DNA from: Acidiferrobacter thiooxydans
Lineage (GTDB): Bacteria > Pseudomonadota > Gammaproteobacteria > Acidiferrobacterales > Acidiferrobacteraceae
Assembly: GCF_003333315.1 (NCBI RefSeq)
Contig: NZ_PSYR01000001.1
Location: 956,501 to 1,020,500, forward strand
Length of the DNA stretch: 64,000 nucleotides
Reading direction: 5' to 3'
The position numbers were made by a program, and so were the translations under genes. Under the pieces are notes generated by a model that saw only the letters and a program-made list of their open reading frames with translations, was not told the DNA's origin and ran no database searches. This document shows, piece after piece, positions 10,194 to 19,131 of the stretch. Each line of letters starts with the position of its first letter. Position 1 is the first letter of the stretch.

Positions 10194-12071
10194 ATGCTGA
10201 TCTATAAGTCTACCGTTTCTGGATTTCTCAGCGACTCCCAGCGGTCGGATATTGGCGATGTCGTCAGAAATGCATACGAATCGAAAACCCAAAGGCATGC
10301 GCCAGAGGCCGAGATCAGGGCTTGGTCTGCGTCGCTTTATCATATGGCGATTACAGTCAATAACGGAAGTATCCCGGACGATGCAGGCGTGGCGGTCGAA
10401 TATTCCATTCCGCAATCCGCCAAGCGCATAGATTTTATTTTTTCTGGGTATGACCAATCGCATAATCCGGTTCTCGTCATTGTCGAACTAAAACAATGGT
10501 CGAGTTCAGAAAAAACAAACAAGCCCGGGGTGATTATCGCTAGAAGAGGCCCCGGGTCTGGAAGGGAAGGGCCCCATCCCTCCTACCAGGCATGGTCGTA
10601 TGCGGCACTTTTGAACGGATTCAACGAGGAGGTGTATTCTCGCAAGATGGGGCTGTTTCCGTGCGCGTACCTACACAATCATCCGGCGAACACTGCCATA
10701 GACAGCCCGTTCTACATGGATGATATGAAGCGCGCGCCGCTGTTTCTGAAAGGTGAGCATGAGCGTCGTCGTCTCTCTCAGTTTATCTCGCAGCACGTCA
10801 GGCACGGAGATGCCGCGAAGGTCATCGAGCAAGTCGATGGTGGGCGCATGCGGCCATCGAAGGCGTTGGCGGACAGTATTACCGGCATGCTGAAGGGAAA
10901 ACAAGAATTTGTCCTCATTGATGATCAGAAGGTCGTCTTTGAATCCGTTTGTGCCACTGCCGCCCGCGCATCTGACACGAACAAGAAAGTTGTCATTGTC
11001 GAGGGTGGACCGGGAACCGGGAAGTCAGTGGTGGCGGTAAATATTCTGGCCGCGCTTACAAAAATGGGTTTGCTGACAAAATACGTATCAAAAAACGCAG
11101 CTCCGAGAGCCGTCTACAAGGCGAAACTAACCGGAAACATGCGGTACACGGAAATCAGCAATCTCTTTTGCGGTTCCGGGGCGTTCGTGGATACGGACCC
11201 GAACGCTTTCAATGTTTTGGTCGTCGACGAAGCCCACCGCCTGAACGAGAAGTCCGGATTGTATGGAAATCTCGGCGAGAATCAGGTCAAAGAACTGATA
11301 AGAAGCGCGCACTGCACCGTGTTTTTTTTAGACGAGGATCAGGCAGTGACGCTCTCTGATATCGGCACGAAAGAGGAGATAAGGCGGTGGGCGGAATCCA
11401 TGGGGGCTACCGTCGAGTCTTGCGAGCTCTCCTCGCAGTTTCGCTGCAACGGCGCGGATGGTTATTTGGCATGGCTCGACAACACTTTGGGTATCCGGAA
11501 AACGGCGCACGAGTTTCTAGGGGCGGGCACCTACGATTTCCGGGTCCTTGACTCGCCAACGGAACTCCATGAACTGATTTATGAACGGGACGCAAAGGAC
11601 AACGGTGCCCGCGTGGTCGCTGGGTACTGCTGGAATTGGAGTAGCAAAAAGGATCCGTCAGCCGTGGATATCGTGCTTGAAGGTGGTGCCTATCGCAGAC
11701 GCTGGAATCGTACAGAGGACGGGAGTCTGTGGATGATAGCCCGGACGGCGGTTGAGGAGATTGGTTGCATCCATACATGCCAGGGACTGGAGGCAGACTA
11801 CATCGGGGTCATAATCGGTCCCGACCTGGTGGTCCGGGATGGAAAGGTGAGCACAGACTACAAGGCAAGGGCCTTGGTGGACAGGAGAAAATCGCTGTCG
11901 GGAATCGAGAAGATATATCGGCAAAATCCGGAGCAAGCCCTCAAGGCGGCAGACAGGATCATAAAGAACACGTACCGGACGCTCATGACCCGCGGCATGA
12001 AAGGGTGCTACGTCTATTCGGAAGATCCGGAAACGCGGGCATACTTCGCGAGCAGAGCGGCTGTCGTCTAA
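10194..12071 (+). CDS. DUF2075 helicase with N-terminal nuclease-like domain
   Basis: A 625-residue protein (start MLIYKSTVSGFL, typical of the family; the frame stays open upstream to 10110). The N-terminal part has RIDFIFSGYDQ...VLVIVELKQW near residues 80-100, which resembles the D-ExK core of PD-(D/E)XK nucleases. The P-loop GGPGTGKS is near residue 274 and the Walker B box VLVVDEAH near residue 340, followed by the superfamily I/II segments LSSQFRCNGADGYLAW and TCQGLEADYIGVIIG. DUF2075 proteins occur in defence islands and as stand-alone nuclease-helicases. No partner gene is adjacent: broken TA genes lie upstream and IS debris downstream. A defence role is plausible but inferred. Confidence 0.75.
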   Translation: MLIYKSTVSGFLSDSQRSDIGDVVRNAYESKTQRHAPEAEIRAWSASLYHMAITVNNGSIPDDAGVAVEYSIPQSAKRIDFIFSGYDQSHNPVLVIVELKQWSSSEKTNKPGVIIARRGPGSGREGPHPSYQAWSYAALLNGFNEEVYSRKMGLFPCAYLHNHPANTAIDSPFYMDDMKRAPLFLKGEHERRRLSQFISQHVRHGDAAKVIEQVDGGRMRPSKALADSITGMLKGKQEFVLIDDQKVVFESVCATAARASDTNKKVVIVEGGPGTGKSVVAVNILAALTKMGLLTKYVSKNAAPRAVYKAKLTGNMRYTEISNLFCGSGAFVDTDPNAFNVLVVDEAHRLNEKSGLYGNLGENQVKELIRSAHCTVFFLDEDQAVTLSDIGTKEEIRRWAESMGATVESCELSSQFRCNGADGYLAWLDNTLGIRKTAHEFLGAGTYDFRVLDSPTELHELIYERDAKDNGARVVAGYCWNWSSKKDPSAVDIVLEGGAYRRRWNRTEDGSLWMIARTAVEEIGCIHTCQGLEADYIGVIIGPDLVVRDGKVSTDYKARALVDRRKSLSGIEKIYRQNPEQALKAADRIIKNTYRTLMTRGMKGCYVYSEDPETRAYFASRAAVV

Positions 12072-12160
12072 GGATCTGCCCATGTGACCCCGTGGCAAGG
12101 CCACGACGACTGGTGCGGTACCCGGGGCTTTCTTCTCGAGTCATAGCATGACCGCGGGCC

Positions 12161-12715
12161 TTGGTACGAATCGAGGGGTCAGCGGGATTGGCGTGGCTCA
12201 GCCGACACTGGGCCAAGACGACGCAGCCCTTACTGGATACATCCGGGATCTTGGATCTTGATACCACGGTCAAGTGCCTCTACGGGAAACAAGAGGGCGC
12301 GGTGGTGGGGGTACAACCCCCACAAGCCCGGACGTCCTTCACACAGTTATCACTGCGCCTTGATGGCCACCACCCGGCTCGCCTTAGGCGTGGAAGTCAT
12401 GGCGGGTAACGCGAGCGCCCCCTGCACAGCATGCCGGGCATCTGGGCGTGGCTCGATGCCCGCCGGCCTTTGAACGTCCGGCCCGCTTGCGCGGTGACAT
12501 CGCCTATGGCAACGAATCCGTACTGCGCGAGGCCGAGGCGCGCTATCAGCGGTATCTCACGAAATTATGGCTTACGAAGAACGTGCGTCGCCTCGCGACC
12601 CGCTTCTTTGCCCATCCCGACTGGGAGAGGGCGGCCAGGGGTGGCAAGGCCGGGAAGACACCCTCCAGCTCTCCGGTTGGAGCCGCCCCCGGCGTGTCTT
12701 CGTTCTTCGTCGTGA
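12161..12715 (+). pseudogene. IS1380-family transposase remnant
   Basis: Successive frames read LLDTSGILDLDTTVKCLYGKQEGAVVG, YNPHKPGRPSHSYH, MPGIWAWLDA, RGDIAYGNESVLREAEARYQRYLTKLWLTKNVRR and GGQGWQGREDTLQLSGWSRPRRVFVLRRE, in that order. These are IS1380-type DDE transposase blocks. Several frameshifts and missing stretches show long decay. The remnant runs directly into the degraded TA block that follows. Confidence 0.65.
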
Positions 12716-12721
12716 AAGAGG

Positions 12722-12961
12722 TTGCAGTGGGTCGAGGTCGCGTGGGTCGATGCCGACCACAATGCTGGCTGGGTGAAGGACAAGCAAGTGGACGACGAAG
12801 AGGATCTGGGCTACGCCTGCGGGCTGCTCGTCCGCAAGAAGAGAAACTTCGTCACCATCGCGCACCAGCACAATCGCGGGAGCGGCGACTGGCGGGGCAT
12901 CTTGCGCATCCCGACCGGGATGGTGTGCAACATCCATGTCAATGGAACCCATTCCCTGTAA
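12722..12961 (+). pseudogene. Degraded copy of the 85-residue small protein at 22174
   Basis: The frame gives WVEVAWVDADHNAGWVKDKQVDDEEDLGYACGLLVRKKRNFVTIAHQHN..., closely matching the intact protein at 22174-22431. The normal N-terminus and start codon are lost; a stop lies upstream in frame at 12713 and only a TTG remains at 12722. It is followed, as at 22 kb, by a convergent vapC, so a whole block was duplicated. Confidence 0.6.
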
Positions 12962-13330
12962 ATCAGGTCGAGTGGCCTTCTCGAAAGGGTTGAGCGTAGC
13001 GACGCCGCGTGGCGCCACGTCGCGCGTGTGGCGCGTGTGGCGCGTGACAAGCACCAGGCCGTGTTCCTGTGCCGTTGCAGCGAGGAGCCCGTTTACCAGA
13101 GCCGGGGATAGGCACGAGATCTCCATACGAGGCTTGCGCGAATTCAGCCTGCAGGGAATGTGGGATTATGGAGCGTGTGTAAAGCCGAGATCATGGTGGC
13201 GCCGAAGGGGGAGGCCATTCCGGGATATCTGACCCCGTCTCGCGGGGGCGGGTTAGGTTCGCGTGTGTGAATCCAGCACTACTGCGCACGGCAAGGCCTT
13301 GAACCGTCATTGCCTTTCTTCCGAGGGGGC
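12962..13330 (-). pseudogene. vapBC remnant (degraded copy of 22437-23074)
   Basis: Read on the minus strand, 12962-13120 encodes VNGLLAATAQEHGLVLVTR..RDVAPRGVATLNPFEKA, the C-terminal end of the intact VapC at 22437. The central part of the toxin is deleted, and 13230-13330 retains patches of the antitoxin 3' part. A 9-base duplication has expanded TRNTRD to TRHTRHTRD. Confidence 0.6.
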
Positions 13331-13368
13331 TCTTTGGCCACGTGCTCTGCCAGCACCGCCTGATTCGC

Positions 13369-14100
13369 ATGATCTTCTTTCATGCCAATGTGACCCTGCC
13401 CAAAACCATGCGCTTGAATCATGGGGTCGCAATCCGCTTTGAACGCCGGGAGGATGTGCCGGACGTAGGGGGCGGCGACGCCGCGGCAGCGGCAACCGAT
13501 CGCGCCTCTTCGCTGTCTCCGGAGGATGCGCGCTTTGTGGCGGCCTTTGGGTCAGCCGGAGCGCCCGACACAGACCCCGCGGAGGCCTTGCTGACGGCCG
13601 TCGCCGCCTGGCGTCGCGGATCCCGAGGAAACCGACGGGACGACGCGGGCGGCGGGCCCGGGGCTATTCCCCGCCCGGAGCCGCCCGCGGGGATCCCCGA
13701 CGAGGGGGGCGAGGGTCACGGACCCCAGTTTGCAGACGATGATCTGGCCTTCCTGGGTCAAGAGGAAGACGCCGGGCCTCTGGCCGAGCCGGGCGCGGAG
13801 GCGGTCTCGGCGACCGAAGGCGAGATCCATGCCGAGAATGATGAGGGGGCCGTCCGGCCGGGGCAAACGCCCCTCGAAGATCCGACCCGCCGCGCGGTCC
13901 AGGCGCTGGCGGATGCGCTCGGTATGGAGTCCGGATTGACGCCTGAGGTCGATCAGCAGACACGGGAACAATCGGCCTTTCGCGAGGCCTATCCCGCGGA
14001 CCTCGATCGTCCGCGTGGGCCGGAAGATGAGCAGGACCTGGATGAGATCGAGCGGCGGTTGCGAGAGGCGTTACAGTCCCGCGAGGTGGAGACGCGATAA
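13369..14100 (+). CDS. Uncharacterised acidic protein
   Basis: An open frame of 243 codons starting MIFFHANVTLPKTMRLN. The middle is rich in Gly, Ala, Pro, Asp and Glu with low complexity. The last 50 residues (RPRGPEDEQDLDEIERRLREALQSREVETR) could form a helix. I recognise no family. It starts just after the degraded TA copy and ends 54 bases before the zeta-like TA pair. It may be a gene fragment or a chance frame in GC-rich DNA. Confidence 0.35.
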   Translation: MIFFHANVTLPKTMRLNHGVAIRFERREDVPDVGGGDAAAAATDRASSLSPEDARFVAAFGSAGAPDTDPAEALLTAVAAWRRGSRGNRRDDAGGGPGAIPRPEPPAGIPDEGGEGHGPQFADDDLAFLGQEEDAGPLAEPGAEAVSATEGEIHAENDEGAVRPGQTPLEDPTRRAVQALADALGMESGLTPEVDQQTREQSAFREAYPADLDRPRGPEDEQDLDEIERRLREALQSREVETR

Positions 14101-14142
14101 TGGCGCAACAAGAAGAAGATGGTGATCAGGGGAAAGTCGGTT

Positions 14143-14148
14143 TATAAT
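14143..14148 (+). promoter_or_regulatory. -10 box (TATAAT) placed for a leaderless mRNA
   Basis: A perfect TATAAT ends 6 bases before the ATG at 14155, so transcription would begin at or next to the start codon. No ribosome site is seen. A -35 match 17 bases upstream is weak. Confidence 0.4.
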
Positions 14149-14154
14149 TTTCTC

Positions 14155-14382
14155 ATGGATACTTCGTCTCTCGCACCTCCGCTCACCTTGCCCGACGAGG
14201 ATCTTGCTGATTCCCTGGAGGCCGACGTCGGGCGTGTGGAGGCCATGGTTCCGCAGATGGCGGCAGCGGCACAGGCCGCCCAGGTCGACGCGCGCGCCCG
14301 GATTGCGGCTCTCCACGCGCGGATTGCGCAAGACGTTACGGCCCTTCGGAAGAGCGAGGCGTGCGTCCGATCCTCACGGTGA
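14155..14382 (+). CDS. Putative antitoxin paired with zeta-like kinase
   Basis: A 75-residue, alanine-rich helical protein (MDTSSLAPPLTLPDEDLADSL..., then a heptad-like run QMAAAAQAAQVDARARIAALHARIAQDVTAL). Its 3' end overlaps the GTG start of the zeta-like toxin by 22 bases, a typical TA arrangement. No family can be named for it; the role is inferred from position. Confidence 0.5.
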   Translation: MDTSSLAPPLTLPDEDLADSLEADVGRVEAMVPQMAAAAQAAQVDARARIAALHARIAQDVTALRKSEACVRSSR

Positions 14383-15017
14383 TCGCCGGGCCTAACGGCT
14401 CTGGTAAGTCATTCTTGACTGCCATCCTCAGACGCCAGTCCTGGTTCTCGCGTACGCCTTTTCTGAACCCTGATGATATTGCCGCCCGCCTCGGGGATCC
14501 CGGCGAGTTGGAGGTTATCCTCCAGGCGGCACGTGAGGCGGAGGCCCAGCGGGAGTATTGGCTGGCCGAATGCCGCAGCTTTGCCTTCGAGACTGTTTTT
14601 TCCGCTCTTGACAAGGTCGCATTCTTGCGGCGTGCGCGGGACGCCGGTTATCGCATTCGTATATTTTTTTTGAGTACCGGCAACCCGGAAATCAACGCCG
14701 CCCGCGTGGCCCGTCGTGTCATGGCCGGCGGACACGATGTGCCTATCACGAAAATCATCAGTCGTTATGGCAAGTCCCACGTCCAGGCGGCGCAGGTGGC
14801 CCCGTGGGTCGACCGCATGTATCTCTTCGATAACGCTGTGGATGGCGAAACCCCCGTCTTATGCGCCTGGTCAGCGATGGGGCAGTGGCAAGTGCGACGT
14901 GATAAGACGCTTCCTGTGTGGGCCACGTCGATCGTGACACACCCGTCCGCGTCCCCACAGCCGACCGAAGCCCAGAATCACCGTGGTTTTGAGCACCCGG
15001 ACGCCGAACCGCGGTGA
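14361..15017 (+). CDS. Zeta-toxin-like P-loop kinase
   Basis: A 218-residue P-loop protein: PILTVIAGPNGSGKS at the N-terminus (Walker A), then PFLNPDDIAARLGD, FAFETVFS and FFLSTGNPEINAARVARRV. This order (GPNGSGKS, N-D, ETV, R-x-x-R-V) is that of the zeta/UDP-GlcNAc kinase-like ATPases often annotated as zeta toxins or AAA ATPases. Start is GTG at 14361, overlapping the upstream small gene. The last 40 residues are unlike the family and may reflect readthrough of a lost stop. One of few TA-like pairs here with both frames open. Confidence 0.7.
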   Translation: MRPILTVIAGPNGSGKSFLTAILRRQSWFSRTPFLNPDDIAARLGDPGELEVILQAAREAEAQREYWLAECRSFAFETVFSALDKVAFLRRARDAGYRIRIFFLSTGNPEINAARVARRVMAGGHDVPITKIISRYGKSHVQAAQVAPWVDRMYLFDNAVDGETPVLCAWSAMGQWQVRRDKTLPVWATSIVTHPSASPQPTEAQNHRGFEHPDAEPR

Positions 15018-15300
15018 AGGGGTCGGGCATCCTGGCAGGTGCCCGATCAGGTGTTTCGCGACCAGGCTCCTGTGGGGCGCGTGATCGTCTTGTGCACGGT
15101 TTCCGGAGTGCCAGTGCCAGGCGAGGATGGCGAAAATCCGGCAGAAACCGGGTGCCTGAATCTACGGAGATCGGGTTACTGGGTGTCTTGCGCTGGGCAT
15201 CTGTCACGAAAGGCCCTATCGAAACTGCGAACTGGCGGACTAGGATCCTGGTGATTCGGGATGTAGGCGCATTGATTGGGGTCCTAGTATGAGGAAGCGC
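15018..15300. other. Spacer, no gene seen
   Basis: Open frames in this stretch are short and unlike any protein family I recognise. It separates the zeta-like gene from a TnpB fragment. Confidence 0.35.
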
Positions 15301-15474
15301 CGACACAAGAGATCAAACCGACGCAACGTTGTCATGTGCGGGCCATTGCCGGACGAGAAAAAAAGGCTCTCGGATCGACAGCATCAGTGTCCGCATCGCG
15401 GCCTCACCTATGGCCGCGATGACCATACGGCGCGGGTGCTGTCGCTGGCTGGAAACGCGATTGGCCGGCAATGA
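15301..15474 (+). pseudogene. TnpB-like (IS200/IS605) C-terminal zinc-finger remnant
   Basis: The frame reads RSNRRNVVMCGPLPDEKKRLSDRQHQCPHRGLTYGRDDHTARVL. This resembles the TnpB zinc-finger and RuvC-III end (C-x-x-CG ... L-S-x-R-x-H-C-P-x-C-G ... D-R-D-x-N-A-A), with several key Cys and Asn replaced. No IS200/IS605 ends or TnpA are visible. Confidence 0.45.
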
Positions 15475-15548
15475 GCATGAGACGCACGTCGTAGTCGTAT
15501 AGGCTTGGCGGGAGCCGCTCATGCTGCCGCCGGCCATTTTCGGTGCGA

Positions 15549-16376
15549 TCAGCCGGCCTCGCGTGTTGTGTTGCGGATGCGCTCGCTGTGGGCATAGACA
15601 GTCATGCGCGCATCCCGCGTATAGCCGATTAGGGTCAGTCCACGGATCTCGGCCACCTGGATCGCGAGGCTGCTCACGCCGGAGATTGCGGCCACGATCG
15701 GCACGCCGAAACTCAGGGCCTTCACGGCGATCTCGAAGGTAAGGCGTGAGGACACGCCCAGCATCGTAGCCGCCCCGTGCGGACAGCGTCCCCCGAGCGC
15801 TGCGCCGATCACCTTATCCACGGCGTTATGGCGGCCGATGTCCTCGCGCACGATATGGCCCCATGGCGTGGCGAGAATGGCCGCATGGGCGGTGCCGGTG
15901 CTGTGATTGAGCGCCTGCAAATCGCGCATCCGCGCCAGCAGGTCGTGGATGGCCTGCGAATCCCAACAGTGGTCGCTTTGGAGCGGCGCAAAAGGTACGA
16001 GGCCTTCGAAGCGCGGAATGCCGCAAAGGCCGCAGGCGCTCGCACCGACGATGCGACGGCGCTTGTGGCGAACTCGTTTCAAGGCCGCCCCGGCGAGCTG
16101 GAAATAGGCAGCCCAACCTTCCGCTACGCGCACCGTTTCCCACGCGACGATCTCATCGAGCGATCGCAGGATGCCTTCGCTCAAGAGAAAGCCCCGGAGG
16201 AAGTCGTCTAGGTGGCTCGGGGTTGCCATCATCACGGCATAGATCTCTCCGTTGATCGTGACGGAGACCGCCGCTTCTTCGAGAATCGCCTCCTCGCGCA
16301 CCATAGGCCCGCGGCGGGGCTCCAGGACTGTGGCCTGGGACCACGCTAGCCCGTGCCGATCGGTATCTGCGTACAT
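15549..16376 (-). CDS. fdhD: Formate dehydrogenase accessory sulfurtransferase FdhD
   Basis: Passes sulfur from cysteine desulfurase to the molybdenum cofactor of formate dehydrogenase-type enzymes. The 275-residue protein has the CxxC sulfur-transfer loop (C115-GL-C118 in SACGLCG), GEIYAVMMATPSHLDDFLRGFLLSEG, HAAILATPWGHIVREDIGRHNAVDKVIG and SSRLTFEIAVKAL, all family landmarks. The start overlaps the small regulator gene by 31 bases. It is the last gene of the ydeP-like operon, consistent with maturing that enzyme. Confidence 0.95.
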   Translation of the reverse strand: MYADTDRHGLAWSQATVLEPRRGPMVREEAILEEAAVSVTINGEIYAVMMATPSHLDDFLRGFLLSEGILRSLDEIVAWETVRVAEGWAAYFQLAGAALKRVRHKRRRIVGASACGLCGIPRFEGLVPFAPLQSDHCWDSQAIHDLLARMRDLQALNHSTGTAHAAILATPWGHIVREDIGRHNAVDKVIGAALGGRCPHGAATMLGVSSRLTFEIAVKALSFGVPIVAAISGVSSLAIQVAEIRGLTLIGYTRDARMTVYAHSERIRNTTREAG

Positions 16377-16624
16377 AATTCCCGTCCTTTTGCGGTGAGC
16401 GTAACCATGATTCGGCCCTGGTGTTCTTCCTGGCGGACATAGCCGAGTCCGCCGAAGCCGTCCGTATGCCCGAGAAGCGCCAAAAGACGCTCCAGCTGGC
16501 TGCGGCGGATATTCAAGTCCTTGGCAGCCCGCGCCAAAGACAGCGCGCCCTCGGCACAGAGGGCCTGCATCAGCGCGATCGCCATGTCCTCGGTCGCCTC
16601 GTCCCCGCCGGATCCCTCAGCCAC
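16346..16624 (-). CDS. Small winged-helix DNA-binding protein
   Basis: A 92-residue protein with a helix-turn-helix-like core (GALSLARAAKDLNIRRSQLERLLALLG), then a wing-like GLGYVRQEEHQGRIMVTLTAKGRELC. The GTG start at 16624 overlaps the stop of the upstream oxidoreductase gene by 8 bases, and its 3' end overlaps fdhD. It probably regulates this operon or relatives of it; this is inferred from position and fold. Confidence 0.65.
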   Translation of the reverse strand: MAEGSGGDEATEDMAIALMQALCAEGALSLARAAKDLNIRRSQLERLLALLGHTDGFGGLGYVRQEEHQGRIMVTLTAKGRELCTQIPIGTG

Positions 16625-18881
16625 GCGCGGTCGCCGGATGCAAGGTGACGCTCACGGATTTGGAGGTCGGCGTGTTGGCGCGGTCGGCATGGCTGGATAG
16701 GGGCACGAGTATATTCAGCTCCGGGTAGTAGCCGGCTAGGCAGCCGCGCGGAATGTCATACGGCACCAGCACAAAGTCGTGCGCCACCCGTTTCCCGTCG
16801 GACCAGTGGGATACGATATCGACGTGCGCCTCCGGATCGAAACCGAGGTCCGAAAGATCGTCTGGGTGGATGAAGCAGACATTGCGCGCCCCCGAGACCC
16901 CGCGATAGCGGTCCTCGAGGCCATAGATCGTGGTGTTGTACTGGTCGTGACTGCGGATAGTCATCAGGTTAAAGACGCGTTCGGCGGTCTGCGGTCGGTA
17001 ACGGTCCGCTACGAGGGTACTCAGGTCCTGGGCGATGAAGTGGGCCTTGCCCGAGGGCGTCGTCCATTTGCGCGCCCGCGGCGGCAGATCGAGATGAAAC
17101 CCGCGGGGTTTGTGGACGCGTGCGTTGAAGTCCTCGAACCCCGCCACGACCCGCGCAATCCGGTCGCGGATCCGGTCGTAGTCGGCGACGAGTTCGCGCC
17201 AGGGCGTCCGGCTTTTGGGCAGGGTCGCCTCGGCCAATCCCGCCACGATCGCGCATTCGGACTTGAGGTGCGCGGACGCGGGCGGCCTCATGCCCTGGGA
17301 GATATGCACCATGCTCATGGAATCCTCGACGGTCACGCCCTGCGGCCGGCCGTCCTGGATGTCGATTTCCGTGCGCCCGAGGCAGGGCAGGATGAGGGCA
17401 TCCTGGCCGTGCACGACATGGGAGCGGTTGAGCTTGGTGGCGACGTGCACGGTCAGCCGGCATCGGCGCAAGGCGGCATGCACCCGGGCGGTGTCCGGTG
17501 AGGCATTGGCGAAGTTGCCGCCCATGGCGAAGAACACGGGGGCGCGTCCTTCCTCCATGGCCTTGATGCTCCCGATGACGTCATAGCCCGGCGCGCGCGG
17601 CGGCTCGAAATCGAACTCCCGGCCCAGGCGCTCGAGGAAATCCGCCGGCGGCCGCTCCCAGATGCCCATGGTCCGGTCCCCCTGCACGTTGCTGTGCCCG
17701 CGTATGGGGGCAGGTCCGGCGCCGGGCTTGCCGATGTTGCCCTTCAGTAGCAGCACGTTGACGAGCATCTGAACCGTGGCTACCGCGTGTTTGTGCTGGG
17801 TAATGCCCATGCCCCAGGTGATGATGGCCGCTCGCCCCTCATCGTAAATCCGTCCGACCTCCTCAAGGTCGGCGCGGCGCAATCCGCTTTCGGTCTCGAT
17901 GGTCTCCCACGGGGTACCGAGGGCAAGGGTCTTGAAGGCGTCGAACCCCTGGGTATGGGCAGCTATGAAGTCCCTGTCTGGGGTACCTGATTCCAGCACA
18001 TAGCGGGCGATGCCCAGGGCGATAGCGTAATCCCCGCCGATGCGCGGCTGGTAATAATGCGTTGCGATGTCGGTGCCGTGGCGGCTCAGGAGTTCGCCGG
18101 CATGCTGCGGATGGACGAAGCGTTCGAGGCCCCGTTCCTTGAGTGGGTTGAATGCCAGGATCCGGCAGCCGCGCCGGGCGGCGTCACGCAGCGTGCCCAG
18201 CATGCGCGGATGGTTGGTGCCCGGGTTGTGGCCGAAGAGCAGGAGCGTATCGGCGTGGTCGAAGTCCTCGAGCGTCACCGTGCCCTTGCCGATACCGATG
18301 GATTCCGGCATCCCGATGCTCGTGGGCTCGTGGCACATATTGGAGCAGTCCGGCAGGTTGTTCGTGCCGAACTCCCGCACAAATAGTTGGTAGAGAAAGG
18401 CCGCCTCATTGGATGTGCGCCCCGAGGTGTAGAAGATCGCCTCGTCGGGGGATTTCAGTGCCCGCAGATGATCGGCGATGCGCCGAAACGCGGCCTCCCA
18501 GGATATCGGGACATACCGATCGCCGGCCGCGTCATAGGCCATGGGCTCGGTCAGCCGCCCCTGGTCTTCCAGAAAATAGTCGTCGTGCTCGGCAAGCCAT
18601 GACACGGGGTGCTCAGCAAAGAACGCCGCCGTCACCCGCTTGCTGGTCGCCTCCGCCGCCACCGCCTTCACGCCGTTTTCGCAGAACTCGAAGGTCGAGT
18701 GGGCGTCCGGGTCCGGCCATGCGCAACCGGGGCAATCGAAGCCTTCCGCCTGGTTGGATTTCAGAAGTAGCGCCGTGCCATCGGCCAGAATCCCCTGGTG
18801 TTGCAGGCTGTGCAGGGAGGAGCGCAGGGCCCCCCAGCCTCCGGCCGCTTGCTGGTAAGGGCGGAATTTCACGGTCGACAT
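16617..18881 (-). CDS. FdhF/YdeP-family molybdopterin oxidoreductase
   Basis: A 754-residue molybdopterin oxidoreductase of the YdeP type (E. coli YdeP is about 760). It has the family CPGCAWPDP segment (C50, C53), FYTSGRTSNEAAFLYQLF, the MGD-binding GHNPGTNHPRM region, GMGITQHKHAV, and the C-terminal dinucleotide domain (FNLMTIRSHDQYNTTIYG). YdeP is linked to acid resistance in E. coli; its substrate is not settled. Start ATG at 18881 follows AAGGAGACCC; the frame is open 390 bases further upstream but without family similarity. First gene of the operon with the winged-helix gene and fdhD. Confidence 0.9.
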   Translation of the reverse strand: MSTVKFRPYQQAAGGWGALRSSLHSLQHQGILADGTALLLKSNQAEGFDCPGCAWPDPDAHSTFEFCENGVKAVAAEATSKRVTAAFFAEHPVSWLAEHDDYFLEDQGRLTEPMAYDAAGDRYVPISWEAAFRRIADHLRALKSPDEAIFYTSGRTSNEAAFLYQLFVREFGTNNLPDCSNMCHEPTSIGMPESIGIGKGTVTLEDFDHADTLLLFGHNPGTNHPRMLGTLRDAARRGCRILAFNPLKERGLERFVHPQHAGELLSRHGTDIATHYYQPRIGGDYAIALGIARYVLESGTPDRDFIAAHTQGFDAFKTLALGTPWETIETESGLRRADLEEVGRIYDEGRAAIITWGMGITQHKHAVATVQMLVNVLLLKGNIGKPGAGPAPIRGHSNVQGDRTMGIWERPPADFLERLGREFDFEPPRAPGYDVIGSIKAMEEGRAPVFFAMGGNFANASPDTARVHAALRRCRLTVHVATKLNRSHVVHGQDALILPCLGRTEIDIQDGRPQGVTVEDSMSMVHISQGMRPPASAHLKSECAIVAGLAEATLPKSRTPWRELVADYDRIRDRIARVVAGFEDFNARVHKPRGFHLDLPPRARKWTTPSGKAHFIAQDLSTLVADRYRPQTAERVFNLMTIRSHDQYNTTIYGLEDRYRGVSGARNVCFIHPDDLSDLGFDPEAHVDIVSHWSDGKRVAHDFVLVPYDIPRGCLAGYYPELNILVPLSSHADRANTPTSKSVSVTLHPATARG

Positions 18882-19131
18882 GGGTCTCCTTAGTCCACAG
18901 ACCAGTCCTTGGGGGAGGTTCAGGATAGCAGCGCCACCGATCCCCTCACAAGAACCTTGACGCTCACGCGTACGGGCAACTAAAACGCCCGTTTTGTCTG
19001 GTGAGGCGGCCGTCTGGGAGAAATACACGGGCTGTGACCAGACTGCGAGAACGGCTCCTGCCGGCGCGGGAGGGCTCGCCGCGGAGGAACCTCCTCGCCG
19101 AAGGCGAGCGGAGGCCGGTCGGCCTGAGCCC
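18882..19131. other. Spacer upstream of the FdhF/YdeP operon
   Basis: Contains the ribosome site AAGGAG at about 18885-18890 on the minus strand and presumably the promoter, which I cannot place. No gene seen. Confidence 0.35.

Noticed and set aside
13552-13971. Minus-strand frame opposite 13369-14100
   Set aside because: Neither strand resembles a known family; the plus frame is longer and reaches a conventional start, so only that was listed, at low confidence.
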